A stretch of 64,000 bases of DNA from Bog-473 sp963711065 (GTDB taxonomy: Bacteria; Actinomycetota; Acidimicrobiia; Acidimicrobiales; RAAP-2), in the NCBI GenBank assembly GCA_963711065.1, contig CAVQCO010000006.1, positions 558,001 through 622,000 of the forward strand. The letters are read 5' to 3'. Under the pieces are notes generated by a model. The model was not told the DNA's origin, did not search any database, and was given only the letters and a program-made list of their open reading frames with translations. Positions 16,019 to 24,197 of the stretch are shown one piece after another. The translations under genes were made by a program, and so were the position numbers. Positions within the stretch are counted from its first letter, which is position 1. Each line of letters begins with the position of its first letter.

Positions 16019-17164
16019 CTACACGTGCTTGAGCAGCTCCCGGGCGATGACCACCTTCTGCACCTGGTTGGTCCCCTCGTAAATCTGCGTGACCTTGGCG
16101 TCGCGCAGAAAGCGCTCGACCGGGAAGTCCTTCGTGTAGCCGTAGCCCCCGAGCAGCTGCACGGCGTCGACCGTGACCGACATGGCGGTGTCGGAGGCGA
16201 AGGCCTTCGCCATGGCGCCGAAGGTCGTGAGCTCGCCGCCGGGGTCGTCGTCGACCATGGCGCAGGCGCGGTAGACGAGCGCCCGCGCCGCCTCGTTGCG
16301 CATCGCCATGTCGGCCAGCATGAAGCGCAGCCCCTGCAGGTCCGCGATGGGGGCGCCGAAGGCGTGGCGCTGCTTCATGTAGGCGGCCGCGTAGTCGATG
16401 GCACCCTGGGCGATCCCGACCGCCTGGGCACCGATGGTGGGCCGGCTGCGGTCCAGGGTGTGCATGGCGACGGTGAAGCCCTGGCCCTCCTCGCCGATGC
16501 GGTGCGAGGCCGGGACCCGCACCTCGTCCAGGACCACCTCGCCCGTCGGGCTGCCGCGCATGCCCAGCTTGTCCTCGTGCTTGGCGATGCGGATCCCCCA
16601 CTCCTTCTCGACCACGAAGCACGAGATGCCGCGCCCGCCGGCGTCGGGGTCCGTCTTGGCGAAGACGATGTAGACGTCGGAGATCCCCGCGTTGGTGATC
16701 CAGTACTTCGAGCCCGTGAGGACGTAGTCGTCGCCGTCGCGCACCGCCCGCGTGCGCATGGAGGCCACGTCGCTGCCGGCGTCGGCCTCGGACAGGCAGT
16801 AGCTGGCCTGGATCTCGCCCGCCGCCACCTTGGGCATGTACTCCTTCTTCAGCTCCTCGCTGCCCCAGTTCATGATCGGCAGCATCCCGAGCTTGGAGAT
16901 GAGGATGGTCAGCGACGTCGAGGCGCAGACGCGGGACAGCTCCTCGACGGCGATGGCCTGGGTGACCGTGTCCGCCCCGGCGCCGCTGTAGGCCGCCGGG
17001 ATGCCCAGGGCGGGCAGCTCCATCTCCTTGCAGGCCTCGAACGACTTCCAGGGGAACTCGGCCGCGCGGTCGACCTCGGCCGCGTTCGGCGCCACCTTCT
17101 CCTCGCAGAACGCGCGGAGGGTCGCGCGGAACTCCCGCTGGACGTCGGTCAGGGCGAAGCTCAT
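16019..17164 (-). CDS. Acyl-CoA dehydrogenase
   Basis: 381 residues, the standard length. FAD-binding and substrate motifs are in order: SYCLSEADAGSDVASM, YWITNAGISDVYIVFAKT, TLDRSRPTIGAQAVGIAQGA, YMKQRHAFGAPI, QLLGGYGYTKDFPVERFLRDAK and the catalytic glutamate in TQIYEGTNQVQ. It catalyses alpha,beta-dehydrogenation of acyl-CoA and passes electrons to ETF. Tetrameric short/medium-chain type judging by length and motifs. It is encoded on the same strand as the thiolase and hydratase genes, but the KstR-like site lies downstream of it, so it may belong to a separate transcript. Confidence 0.9.
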   Translation of the reverse strand: MSFALTDVQREFRATLRAFCEEKVAPNAAEVDRAAEFPWKSFEACKEMELPALGIPAAYSGAGADTVTQAIAVEELSRVCASTSLTILISKLGMLPIMNWGSEELKKEYMPKVAAGEIQASYCLSEADAGSDVASMRTRAVRDGDDYVLTGSKYWITNAGISDVYIVFAKTDPDAGGRGISCFVVEKEWGIRIAKHEDKLGMRGSPTGEVVLDEVRVPASHRIGEEGQGFTVAMHTLDRSRPTIGAQAVGIAQGAIDYAAAYMKQRHAFGAPIADLQGLRFMLADMAMRNEAARALVYRACAMVDDDPGGELTTFGAMAKAFASDTAMSVTVDAVQLLGGYGYTKDFPVERFLRDAKVTQIYEGTNQVQKVVIARELLKHV

Positions 17165-17202
17165 GGGCCCATTCTCGCAGAGCCGATCCCGCCCGTTCGT
17201 GC

Positions 17203-18084
17203 TCAGCAGGCCGACAGGTGGCCGAGCAGGAGGTCGGACAGCTCCACCGGCGCCATCTCGGGGATCCAGTGCGACACGTTCTCCAGGACCTCGAACGTGT
17301 AGGGGCCGTGCACGCACTCGGCCGTCCCCTCCGCCGCGGCGCGGCAGAAGGCGTCGTCGCCGGTCGACCAGACGTAGAGCGTGGGGACGACCACGGGCTC
17401 GAGGTCGAGCAGCACGGCCAGGTCCATCGCCCGGTACCAGTTCAGGGCGGCGGTGAGCGCGCCGGGCTCGGTGAGCGCCGTCACGTACATCGTCGCGTCC
17501 TCGTCGTCGAGGCCGGACTCGGCCAGCAGCGTGGCCAGGCCGCTGCCCGTCCCCTCGGGACCGAGGAGCAGCCGCTCGGGCACCTCCGGCGGGTGGAACG
17601 AGGCCATCGCCTCGCCCCGGGCCGCCTGGCCCGGGTCGCCCCCGCGCAGGGCGTGCTGCAGGGCCAGCGGGTGCGGTGTGGACACGACGCTCAGCGAGCG
17701 CACCCGTCCCGGATTCTGCGACGCCACGATCCAGGCCAGCATGCCGCCCCAGTCGTGCCCCACCAGGTCGAAGGTCTCCATCTCCATGGAGTCGGCGAGC
17801 GCCATCACGTCGCCCAGCAGGTGCTCGGTGCCGTAGTCGCCGGTCTCGATCGGGCGGGCGCCCGTGCAGTAGCCGCGCTGGTCGGGCGCGATGGCGCGGT
17901 AGCCGGCCTTCCCGAGCGCCCACAGCTCGTCGCGCCAGGCCCACGACGTCTGGGGGAAACCGTGGAGGAGCAGGACCCGCCGTCCCTCGTGCGGGCCGCA
18001 GGCTCGGCCGGTGAAGGTGAGGCCGCCGGCCGATATCTCGAGGCGGTCGATCGTCTCCACGGAGCGAAAGCCCGCGCTAGTCAC
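17203..18084 (-). CDS. Alpha/beta hydrolase, epoxide hydrolase/haloalkane dehalogenase type
   Basis: 293 residues from GTG 18084, which overlaps the stop of the preceding gene by 8 nt. Motifs: oxyanion HGFPQTSWAWRDELWAL, DQRGYCTGARP, nucleophile Asp in VGHDWGGMLAW (Asp nucleophile, as in epoxide hydrolases), a cap region, Asp in WSTGDDAFC and His in NVSHWIPEM. Asp as nucleophile suggests epoxide or C-halogen hydrolysis rather than esterase activity. GTG at 18060 is an alternative start. It is the last gene of a possible leuB-ilvE-cimA-hydrolase transcript. Confidence 0.82.
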   Translation of the reverse strand: MTSAGFRSVETIDRLEISAGGLTFTGRACGPHEGRRVLLLHGFPQTSWAWRDELWALGKAGYRAIAPDQRGYCTGARPIETGDYGTEHLLGDVMALADSMEMETFDLVGHDWGGMLAWIVASQNPGRVRSLSVVSTPHPLALQHALRGGDPGQAARGEAMASFHPPEVPERLLLGPEGTGSGLATLLAESGLDDEDATMYVTALTEPGALTAALNWYRAMDLAVLLDLEPVVVPTLYVWSTGDDAFCRAAAEGTAECVHGPYTFEVLENVSHWIPEMAPVELSDLLLGHLSAC

Positions 18085-18564
18085 CGCCCCGGCCGCGCGC
18101 GTCCTCGGGGCCGAGCCGGAGGACCTCGTCGGGAACGGAGTCGACGAGCCGCCGCTGCGCGACGTAGTCGTGGGAAACCCCCGAGAAGGCGGCGCGGCGG
18201 CGCGCTCGCAGCGCGGGGGCGCGTCGACGAGCAGATCCCAGAGGTGGAGCGCGAACTGCACGTCGTAGACGGACGGGGCGCGCCCGAACAGGGCCGCCCG
18301 CTTGGCGGCGATCAACGCCACGCCGAGCAGGACGTCGTGCGCCGACTCCCCCTCCCCCAGCTGCACCTCGTGCTCGAAGCGCCGGGCCAGGCGCAGCGCG
18401 AACCCCTGGTCGGGCCCGGGTGTCCCGAGGGAACGGCCGCGGGCCTGGACCGGGCCCCCGGCCTCCGCGGGGCGCGACGCCGTCCACGACCCCGGCACGT
18501 GGAGGTGCCGCGCCGGCCGGACCTGGTCGGCCTCGGCGATGGGCACGAAGGTGGGCTGCGTCAT
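18077..18564 (-). pseudogene. Conserved hypothetical protein, interrupted by a 1-nt frameshift
   Basis: From ATG 18564 the frame reads MTQPTFVPIAEADQVRPARH, later FEHEVQLGEGESAHDVLLG and AALFGRAPSVYDVQFALHLW, up to LLVDAPP. It then loses coherence. One extra base in a G5 run at 18215-18219 (C5 on the coding strand) restores ALRARRRAAFSGVSHDYV and a sensible ending GPEDARGRGGD with TAG at 18077. The restored stop overlaps the downstream hydrolase GTG, as expected for coupled genes. I recall this protein only as an uncharacterised actinobacterial family. It may be intact in reality. Confidence 0.6.
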
Positions 18565-18575
18565 GGCGCGGGAGG

Positions 18576-20249
18576 TTAGCCGAGGGTGCCCGGCGCACCC
18601 ATTCCGTCGCCCAGCAGCCGCACGACGTTGAGCGCGACGGACGACGGCCGGGCGGCATCGTGGAAGACCTCCTGGTCCGCCGAGCGCATGGAGGCACCGG
18701 TCGCCGGCGGCTCGCCCGTGCCGGTGTTGCGGGCGAACAACGGGTGGGCGCCGCTCGACACCTGGAGCCGGATGCGGTGCCCGGCGCGGAACGTGTTGGC
18801 GGTCGGCCACATGGCGATCTCCACCTTGGCGACGCCGTCGTCGTCCGTGGGCACCGACCCCGGCCTGAGGCGGATGACGCCGTCGCTCACGTTGAACGAC
18901 CGCCCCTTCTCCGACACGTCGCACAGCCGCACGAAGAAGTCGGTGTGCTCGAGCGAGGAGCGCAGGTACAGCGTCGCCGTCAGCGGGCCGACGACGGTCA
19001 GGCCCTCGCGCAGCACCGGGCTGGTGTAGGTCAACACGTCGTGGCGGTGCTCGCGCCGGCGCTGCTCCTTGCGGCCGGCGCTGCGGAAGTTGAGCGACGC
19101 GCCGCCCACGGCGGGGGTCGGGTCGTGCGGGTTGTAGTGGAAGCGGTCGGCGGCGCTCTCGGCCGGGAGCGCCGTGTCGAGCGTGTGCCAGCGGCCGAGG
19201 TACCACCGCTGCGTCTCGCCGGCCGGGGGCCACATGGAGAACTCCTGCCACGTCCGCGAGCCCATGACGAAGACGCGCACGGGCGCACGGGACTCCCGCC
19301 CCGGCCGCTCGTCGAGCTGTTCGTCGAACCAGTCGGGGCCGTCGCGGACCGTCTCGGCGAACAGGCCCGGGCTGGCGTGCGTCCACGGGCCGATGGTGAG
19401 GCGGGCCGGGCGGCCCGCTCGCCGCAGCGCCTCGTAGTCGGCCACCTGCGCCTGCAGGAAGATGTCGTACCACCCGCCGATGAGGCTCGACGGCGGCACC
19501 TTCTCCAGCCGCCGGCCGAAGTCGACGCCGTCCCACCACGGGTCGCCGGGCTCGCTGTGGGCGAGCCAGTCCTGGTAGGCGGGAGCCGCCACGCCGAGAG
19601 CCGCCTCGTCGCACTTGCCGAGGGGCAGGACGTCGGCGGCGGCGGCCACGATCTTGGCCCCCTTCATCTGTGAGCGCACCACGGTGCGCCAGCCGAGCTC
19701 CTGGTGCTGCACCTGGAAGAACCAGGTCAGCGCCGTCTCGAGCGCGAAGCAGTCGCCGGGGAACACGACGGCGTCGCGGAAGTTCGACGCGGTGACCTGC
19801 AGGCCCAGCGCCTTGACGTAGTCGGGCGCGTCCTCGGCCACGGCCCACTGCGTCAGGCCGAGGTAGCTCCCGCCCCACATGACCAGGCGGCCGTCGAACC
19901 ATGGCTGCGCGGCGACCCAGTCGAGCGTCGCGCGGCCGTCGTCACGCTCGTGGCGGACGGGGGACCACTCGCCCTCGGACCCGAAGGTCCCCCGGCAGCT
20001 CTGGATCACGGTCTGGTAGCCGCGCTCGGCGTAGAGCCGTCCGAGCGGGCCGATGATCCGCCGCCCGTACGGCGTGCGGATCAACACGGTCGGCAGCCCG
20101 CCCGAAGCCGGCACCGGGAACCAGCGGTCGGCCAGCAGGACGGCGCCGTCGGGCATCTTCGCGGCCAGGTCGCGCTCGACCGAGACGTGGGTGCTCCGGG
20201 GCGGGGGCAGCCCGACCAGCGACGCTGCCACCCGGCTCCACACGCTCAT
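18576..20249 (-). CDS. CocE/NonD family hydrolase
   Basis: 557 residues. The alpha/beta core has TVLIRTPYGRR, a CRGTFGSEGEW segment, the nucleophile serine in MWGGSYLGLTQW, Asp near LIGGWYDIFLQ and His in IGPWTHASPG. The C-terminal jelly-roll domain (VVGPLTATLYLRSSLEHTDF, FRAGHRIRLQVSSGAHPLF) is the X-Pro dipeptidyl-peptidase C-terminal type. Members include cocaine esterase, glutaryl-7-ACA acylase and Xaa-Pro peptidases. Substrate cannot be inferred. No signal peptide is evident, so probably cytosolic. It begins 35 nt after cimA on the same strand. Confidence 0.87.
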   Translation of the reverse strand: MSVWSRVAASLVGLPPPRSTHVSVERDLAAKMPDGAVLLADRWFPVPASGGLPTVLIRTPYGRRIIGPLGRLYAERGYQTVIQSCRGTFGSEGEWSPVRHERDDGRATLDWVAAQPWFDGRLVMWGGSYLGLTQWAVAEDAPDYVKALGLQVTASNFRDAVVFPGDCFALETALTWFFQVQHQELGWRTVVRSQMKGAKIVAAAADVLPLGKCDEAALGVAAPAYQDWLAHSEPGDPWWDGVDFGRRLEKVPPSSLIGGWYDIFLQAQVADYEALRRAGRPARLTIGPWTHASPGLFAETVRDGPDWFDEQLDERPGRESRAPVRVFVMGSRTWQEFSMWPPAGETQRWYLGRWHTLDTALPAESAADRFHYNPHDPTPAVGGASLNFRSAGRKEQRRREHRHDVLTYTSPVLREGLTVVGPLTATLYLRSSLEHTDFFVRLCDVSEKGRSFNVSDGVIRLRPGSVPTDDDGVAKVEIAMWPTANTFRAGHRIRLQVSSGAHPLFARNTGTGEPPATGASMRSADQEVFHDAARPSSVALNVVRLLGDGMGAPGTLG

Positions 20250-20284
20250 GTCGACCCCCCTGTCACGCGGCCGCCCGGCTCCCC

Positions 20285-21943
20285 TCAGGTCGCGTGGAGC
20301 AGCCCGAAGACGATCGAATCGTAGAGCGCCTGCCAGCTCGCCTCAATGATGTTCTCCGACACGCCGATCGTCGTCCAGGTGCGCTCCCCGTCGGTCGTGT
20401 CCACCAGGACCCGGGTCACGGCGCCGGTGCCCCGGCCGCTGTCGAGGACGCGCACCCGGTAGTCGGTCAGGTGGATGTGGTCGAGCGCCGGGAACTTGGC
20501 GCCGATGGCCCCCCGCAGGGCGCCGTCGAGCGCGTTGACCGGGCCGTTGCCCTCCGCCACGGCCACGATGCGCTCCGTCCCCACGTGGACCTTGACCGTC
20601 GCCTCGGTCATGACGGGGACGGCCGCGCCGACTTCGTCGCCGTGGTCGGTGATGACGCGGAACGACTCCACCGTGAAGTAGTCCGCCACCCACCCGGTGG
20701 CGCGGCGCAGCAGCAGCTCGAGCGAGCCGTCGGCCACCTCGAAGTGGTAGCCCTCGTGCTCCAGGCGCTTGAGCTCGTCGAGCACACGCCCGATCACCTC
20801 GCCGTCGAGCTCCAGCCCCAGCTCGTCCGCCTTCATGGCCAGCGTGGAGCGGCCCGCCATCTCGGACACGACGACACGGGTGCCGTTGCCGACGAGGTTC
20901 GGCTCGACGTGCTCGTAGAGGTCCGCGCTGCGGGCCACCGCGCTGGCGTGCAGCCCGCCCTTGTGGGCGAACACCGAGTTGCCGACGTAGGGCTGCTGCG
21001 GGTTGGGCGCGATGTTGACCAGCTCGGCGATGTGGTGCGCCACGGGCGTCAGCCGTTCCAGGCGCTCGGTCGGGATGGTGCGGATGTTGAGCTTGAGCGC
21101 CAGGTTGGGGATGGCGGCCGACAGGTCCGTGTTGCCGGCCCGCTCGCCGTAGCCGTTGATGCACCCCTGCACCTGGGTCGCGCCCGCCTGCACGGCCACC
21201 AGGGAGTTGGCCACCGCGCAGCCGGCGTCGTTGTGGCAGTGGATGCCCAGCTGGGCGCTGGTGCGGGCCCGCACGTCGGCCACGGCCCGGCCGACGTCGT
21301 CGGGCAGCGTGCCGCCGTTGGTGTCGCACAGGACGAGCGCCTCGGCGCCGGCCTCCTCCGCGGCGGAGAGGACCGCCAGCGCGAACTCGGGGTTGCCCTT
21401 GTACCCGTCGAAGAAGTGCTCCGCATCGAGGAAGACGCGCAGGTCGTGCTCGCGCAGGTGGCGCACGGAGTCGGCCACCATCGCCACCGCCTCGTCGAGG
21501 GAGGTGCGCAGCGCCTCGGCCACGTGGCGGTCCCACGACTTGGCCACGATGCAGGCGACCGGAGCCCCGGCGTCGATGAGGTTGGCCAGGACGGCGTCGT
21601 CCTCGGGCCTGACCCCGGCGCGCCGGGTGGAGCCGAACGCGACCAGCGTCGCCGTGCCGAGCGTCAGCTCCTTCTTGGCCCGTGCGAAGAACTCGATGTC
21701 CTTGGGGTTCGCCCCGGGCCAGCCGCCCTCGATGTAGGTGACCCCGAGGTGGTCGAGCTGCTCGGCGACCCGGAGCTTGTCGTCCACCGTGAGGGAGAGC
21801 CCCTCCTGCTGGCTGCCGTCGCGCAGGATGGTGTCGAAGATGTCGACCGCCTCGGGCAGCTCGGGCACGGAGAAGTCGTGCGCGTGCTCGCTGTGCCCGT
21901 GGGCGTTGGCGTGGGCGTGGCGGACGCCGCCGTCAGTCGACAT
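20285..21943 (-). CDS. cimA: Citramalate synthase
   Basis: 552 residues. The catalytic TIM barrel begins DIFDTILRDGSQQEGLSL (the Arg-Asp metal site), with EGGWPGANPKD, HCHNDAGCAVANS (metal His pair) and GYGERAGNTDL. The C-terminal LeuA-type allosteric dimerisation domain (about 420-552) contains AEGNGPVNALDGALR. The GGWPGANPKD form and length match CimA rather than LeuA. CimA condenses pyruvate with acetyl-CoA to give citramalate, a threonine-independent route to 2-ketobutyrate and isoleucine. Start ATG 21943 overlaps the ilvE stop by 11 nt. Odd: the N-terminus carries HAHANAHGHSEHAHD, six His within 14 residues. Confidence 0.9.
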   Translation of the reverse strand: MSTDGGVRHAHANAHGHSEHAHDFSVPELPEAVDIFDTILRDGSQQEGLSLTVDDKLRVAEQLDHLGVTYIEGGWPGANPKDIEFFARAKKELTLGTATLVAFGSTRRAGVRPEDDAVLANLIDAGAPVACIVAKSWDRHVAEALRTSLDEAVAMVADSVRHLREHDLRVFLDAEHFFDGYKGNPEFALAVLSAAEEAGAEALVLCDTNGGTLPDDVGRAVADVRARTSAQLGIHCHNDAGCAVANSLVAVQAGATQVQGCINGYGERAGNTDLSAAIPNLALKLNIRTIPTERLERLTPVAHHIAELVNIAPNPQQPYVGNSVFAHKGGLHASAVARSADLYEHVEPNLVGNGTRVVVSEMAGRSTLAMKADELGLELDGEVIGRVLDELKRLEHEGYHFEVADGSLELLLRRATGWVADYFTVESFRVITDHGDEVGAAVPVMTEATVKVHVGTERIVAVAEGNGPVNALDGALRGAIGAKFPALDHIHLTDYRVRVLDSGRGTGAVTRVLVDTTDGERTWTTIGVSENIIEASWQALYDSIVFGLLHAT

Positions 21944-22862
21944 GGTCCAGCCATTCCTTGTACTGGTCCACCTCGCCCCGCACCGTGGCGAAGTAGGTCT
22001 GCTGGATCTCCTTGGTGATGCGGCCGGGGCGGCCCTGGCCGACGGGACGGTCGTCGACGGCGCGGATCGGCACGACCTCGGCGGCGGTGCCGGTGAGGAA
22101 GGCCTCGTCGGCGAGGTAGAGGTCCGTGCGGATGATGTGCTCGTGGCGCACCTCGATCCCGAGGTCGCGCGCGATCGTCTCGACGGAGTCCTGCGTGATG
22201 CCCTCCAGCGCACCGGCGTCGGAGGTGGGCGGCGTGATGAGGACGCCGTCGCGCACGATGAAGATGTTCTCGCCCGTGCACTCGCTGACGCGGCCGTTGG
22301 GCGCGAGCAGGATGGCCTCGTCGTAGCCGGCCTTGATCGCCTCGACCTTGGCCAGCGACGAGTTCACGTACATGCCGGTGCCCTTGGCGGCCGTCGGCAC
22401 GGCGTTGGGGTCGTGGCGCTGCCAGGAGCTGATCTTGCACGAGACGCCGTTGGCAACGCCCTCGTCACCGAGGTAGGTGCCCCAGGGCCAGGCGGCCACC
22501 GAGACGTTGACCGGGCAGGGCAGGGGGTTGAGGCCCATCTCGCCGTAGCCGAGGTAGACGAGCGGCCGCAGGTAGCAACCGTCGTGCATGCCGTTCACCC
22601 GCACGACGAGGCGGGTGGCCTCCATGACCTCCTCGACCGTGTAAGGCACGTCGATCATGAAGACCTTGGCCGAGGCGAACAGCCGCCGGATGTGGTCGCC
22701 CAGACGGAAGATGGCGACGCCCCGGCTCGTCGGGTAGGCGCGGATGCCCTCGAAGACGCCCGAGCCGTAGTGCATGGTGTGCGTCAGCACGTGCACGGTG
22801 GCGTCGGCCCAGTCGACCAGCTCGCCGTCCATCCAGATCTTCTCGGTCGGGGTGATGGGCAT
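21933..22862 (-). CDS. ilvE: Branched-chain amino acid aminotransferase
   Basis: 309 residues, close to E. coli IlvE in length. Fold type IV PLP motifs: HYGSGVFEGIRAY near residue 31, YLRPLVYLGYGEMG, the PLP lysine in VPTAAKGTGMY, SECTGENIFIVRDGVLITPP, and GTAAEVVPIRAVDDRPVG with RITKEIQQTYF. It performs the last step to leucine, isoleucine and valine using glutamate. It lies 5 nt after leuB and overlaps cimA by 11 nt, so it is translated within the leuB-ilvE-cimA unit. Confidence 0.93.
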   Translation of the reverse strand: MPITPTEKIWMDGELVDWADATVHVLTHTMHYGSGVFEGIRAYPTSRGVAIFRLGDHIRRLFASAKVFMIDVPYTVEEVMEATRLVVRVNGMHDGCYLRPLVYLGYGEMGLNPLPCPVNVSVAAWPWGTYLGDEGVANGVSCKISSWQRHDPNAVPTAAKGTGMYVNSSLAKVEAIKAGYDEAILLAPNGRVSECTGENIFIVRDGVLITPPTSDAGALEGITQDSVETIARDLGIEVRHEHIIRTDLYLADEAFLTGTAAEVVPIRAVDDRPVGQGRPGRITKEIQQTYFATVRGEVDQYKEWLDHVD

Positions 22863-22867
22863 TGCGG

Positions 22868-23923
22868 CTACAGCCTTTCTGCGATGGCGTCGCCCACGGA
22901 GGTCGTGGACAGCTGCTCGTTGGAGGTCGGGAGGTCGGGGTTCGACATCTCGTTGGTCTGCTCGGCGACCGCCTTCTTGATCCGTCCGGCGGCGTCAGCC
23001 TCACCGAGGTGCTCGAGCATGAGCGCCGCCGAGTGGATGGCGGCGAGCGGATTCGCGATGCCGCGGCCCGCGATGTCGTGGGCGGCGCCGTGCACGGGCT
23101 CGAAGAGCGACGGCCCCGTGCGGTCGGGGTTGAGGTTGGCCGAGGCCGCGAAGCCGATGCCGCCGCTGACGGCGCCGGCCAGGTCGGTGAGGATGTCGCC
23201 GAAGAGGTTGTCGGTGACGATGACGTCGTAGCGCTTGGGGTCCTCCACCAGGTAGATGCAGGCGGCGTCGACGTGGTTGTAGTCCCAGTCGACCTCGGCG
23301 TAGTCGGGCGCGACCTCGCGCACCGTGCGGTGCCAGAGGTCGCCGGCGAACGTGAGCACGTTGGTCTTGTGCACGAGCGTGAGGCGGCGCCCCGGACGGC
23401 CCGCCGCCAGGTCGAAGGCGAAGCGCACGCAGCGCTCGGCACCGTGGCGGGTGTTGACCGAGCCCTGCGTGGCGACCTCGTGGGGCGTGCCCTTGCGCAG
23501 GAACCCTCCCTCGCCGGCGTACGTGCCCTCGGTGTTCTCCCGCACGACCACGAAGTCGGCGCCGGCGGCGACCGACCCCGGGACCCCCGCGAAGGGACGC
23601 AGGTTGACGTAGAGGTCGAGATCGAAGCGGAGGCGGAGCAGCAGGCCGCGCTCGAGGGTGCCGGGCGGGACCGCCGTGTCCCCGACGGGCGGCCCGATGG
23701 CGCCGAGCAGAATGGCGTCGAAGCCCCGCAGCTCGGCCAGGGTCTCGTCGGGGAGCACGGCGCCGTCACGCAGGTAGCGGGCGGCCCCGAGGTCGAAGTG
23801 GGTGGTGTCGAGGTCGACGCCGGCCGCGGCCACGACCTTCAGCGCCTCGGCGCAGACCTCCGGCCCGATCCCGTCGCCGCCGATGACGGCCACCCGGTGC
23901 CTTCCGTTGCTCACTGTCCCCAT
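22868..23923 (-). CDS. leuB: 3-isopropylmalate dehydrogenase
   Basis: 351 residues. Motifs of the beta-decarboxylating dehydrogenases: VIGGDGIGPEVCAEAL, NLRPFAGVPG, VVVRENTEGTYAGEGG, VHKTNVLTFAG, DNLFGDILTDLAGAVSGGIGF with the metal aspartates, and GTAHDI-type EPVHGAAHDIAGRGIANP. It oxidises 3-isopropylmalate in leucine synthesis and can act on 3-methylmalate, the CimA branch. ATG 23923 is preceded by AGAGAGA. A leader peptide, hairpin and terminator precede it, so expression is probably attenuated. A GTG at 23914 is an alternative start. Confidence 0.93.
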   Translation of the reverse strand: MGTVSNGRHRVAVIGGDGIGPEVCAEALKVVAAAGVDLDTTHFDLGAARYLRDGAVLPDETLAELRGFDAILLGAIGPPVGDTAVPPGTLERGLLLRLRFDLDLYVNLRPFAGVPGSVAAGADFVVVRENTEGTYAGEGGFLRKGTPHEVATQGSVNTRHGAERCVRFAFDLAAGRPGRRLTLVHKTNVLTFAGDLWHRTVREVAPDYAEVDWDYNHVDAACIYLVEDPKRYDVIVTDNLFGDILTDLAGAVSGGIGFAASANLNPDRTGPSLFEPVHGAAHDIAGRGIANPLAAIHSAALMLEHLGEADAAGRIKKAVAEQTNEMSNPDLPTSNEQLSTTSVGDAIAERL

Positions 23924-23963
23924 TCTCTCTTTCTTCGGTGGTCCCGCACTGTGCCGGGAATTG

Positions 23964-24016
23964 AAAAACCGCCCACCGAGTGGACGGTTCGAAGGCGCGC
24001 GGAGGTGGTGCGCGCC
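23964..24016 (-). terminator. Attenuator (hairpin plus intrinsic terminator) of leuB-ilvE-cimA
   Basis: On the minus strand a 7-bp hairpin GGCGCGC/GCGCGCC (24010-24016 and 23994-24000) abuts the leader stop codon. Four bases later comes a terminator with a 10-bp stem AACCGTCCAC/GTGGGCGGTT (23980-23989 and 23967-23976; one G-T pair), a 3-nt loop, and a run of five T. It lies 41 nt before the leuB start. Antitermination pairing was not resolved by eye. Confidence 0.75.
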
Positions 24017-24054
24017 TAGTGGATAATGCCTACGAGGTGCTCGGAACGGTGCAT
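24016..24054 (-). CDS. Leader peptide of leuB-ilvE-cimA (MHRSEHLVGIIH)
   Basis: A 12-residue ORF, ATG 24054 to TAG 24016, ending Leu-Val-Gly-Ile-Ile-His. The consecutive ATT ATC codons plus CTC and GTA make it a natural sensor of charged Ile, Leu and Val tRNA. Its stop codon touches the first hairpin arm of the attenuator. The Ile pair fits the operon, whose distal gene cimA starts isoleucine synthesis. Length and placement match the leuA leader. Confidence 0.72.
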   Translation of the reverse strand: MHRSEHLVGIIH

Positions 24055-24063
24055 GGTCACCCC

Positions 24064-24092
24064 AGTCTCTCGCAGCCGGGGCGCCCAGTCAA
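24064..24092 (-). promoter_or_regulatory. Promoter of the leuB-ilvE-cimA leader
   Basis: Minus-strand TTGACT (24087-24092), 17 nt, then GAGACT (24064-24069; only A2 and T6 match the -10 consensus). The predicted +1 is A near 24057, 3 nt before the leader ATG. Geometry matches the leuA and ilvB promoters. Confidence 0.5.
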
Positions 24093-24197
24093 CAACGCAC
24101 GGCGGAGGCCGGGCACCCATGCGGGGCCGATTAGCCTTGTCCCCTGCCGGCGCAGTGCACCGCACCGCCCGCGATCCGCCTCCCGGAGGACAACGCC

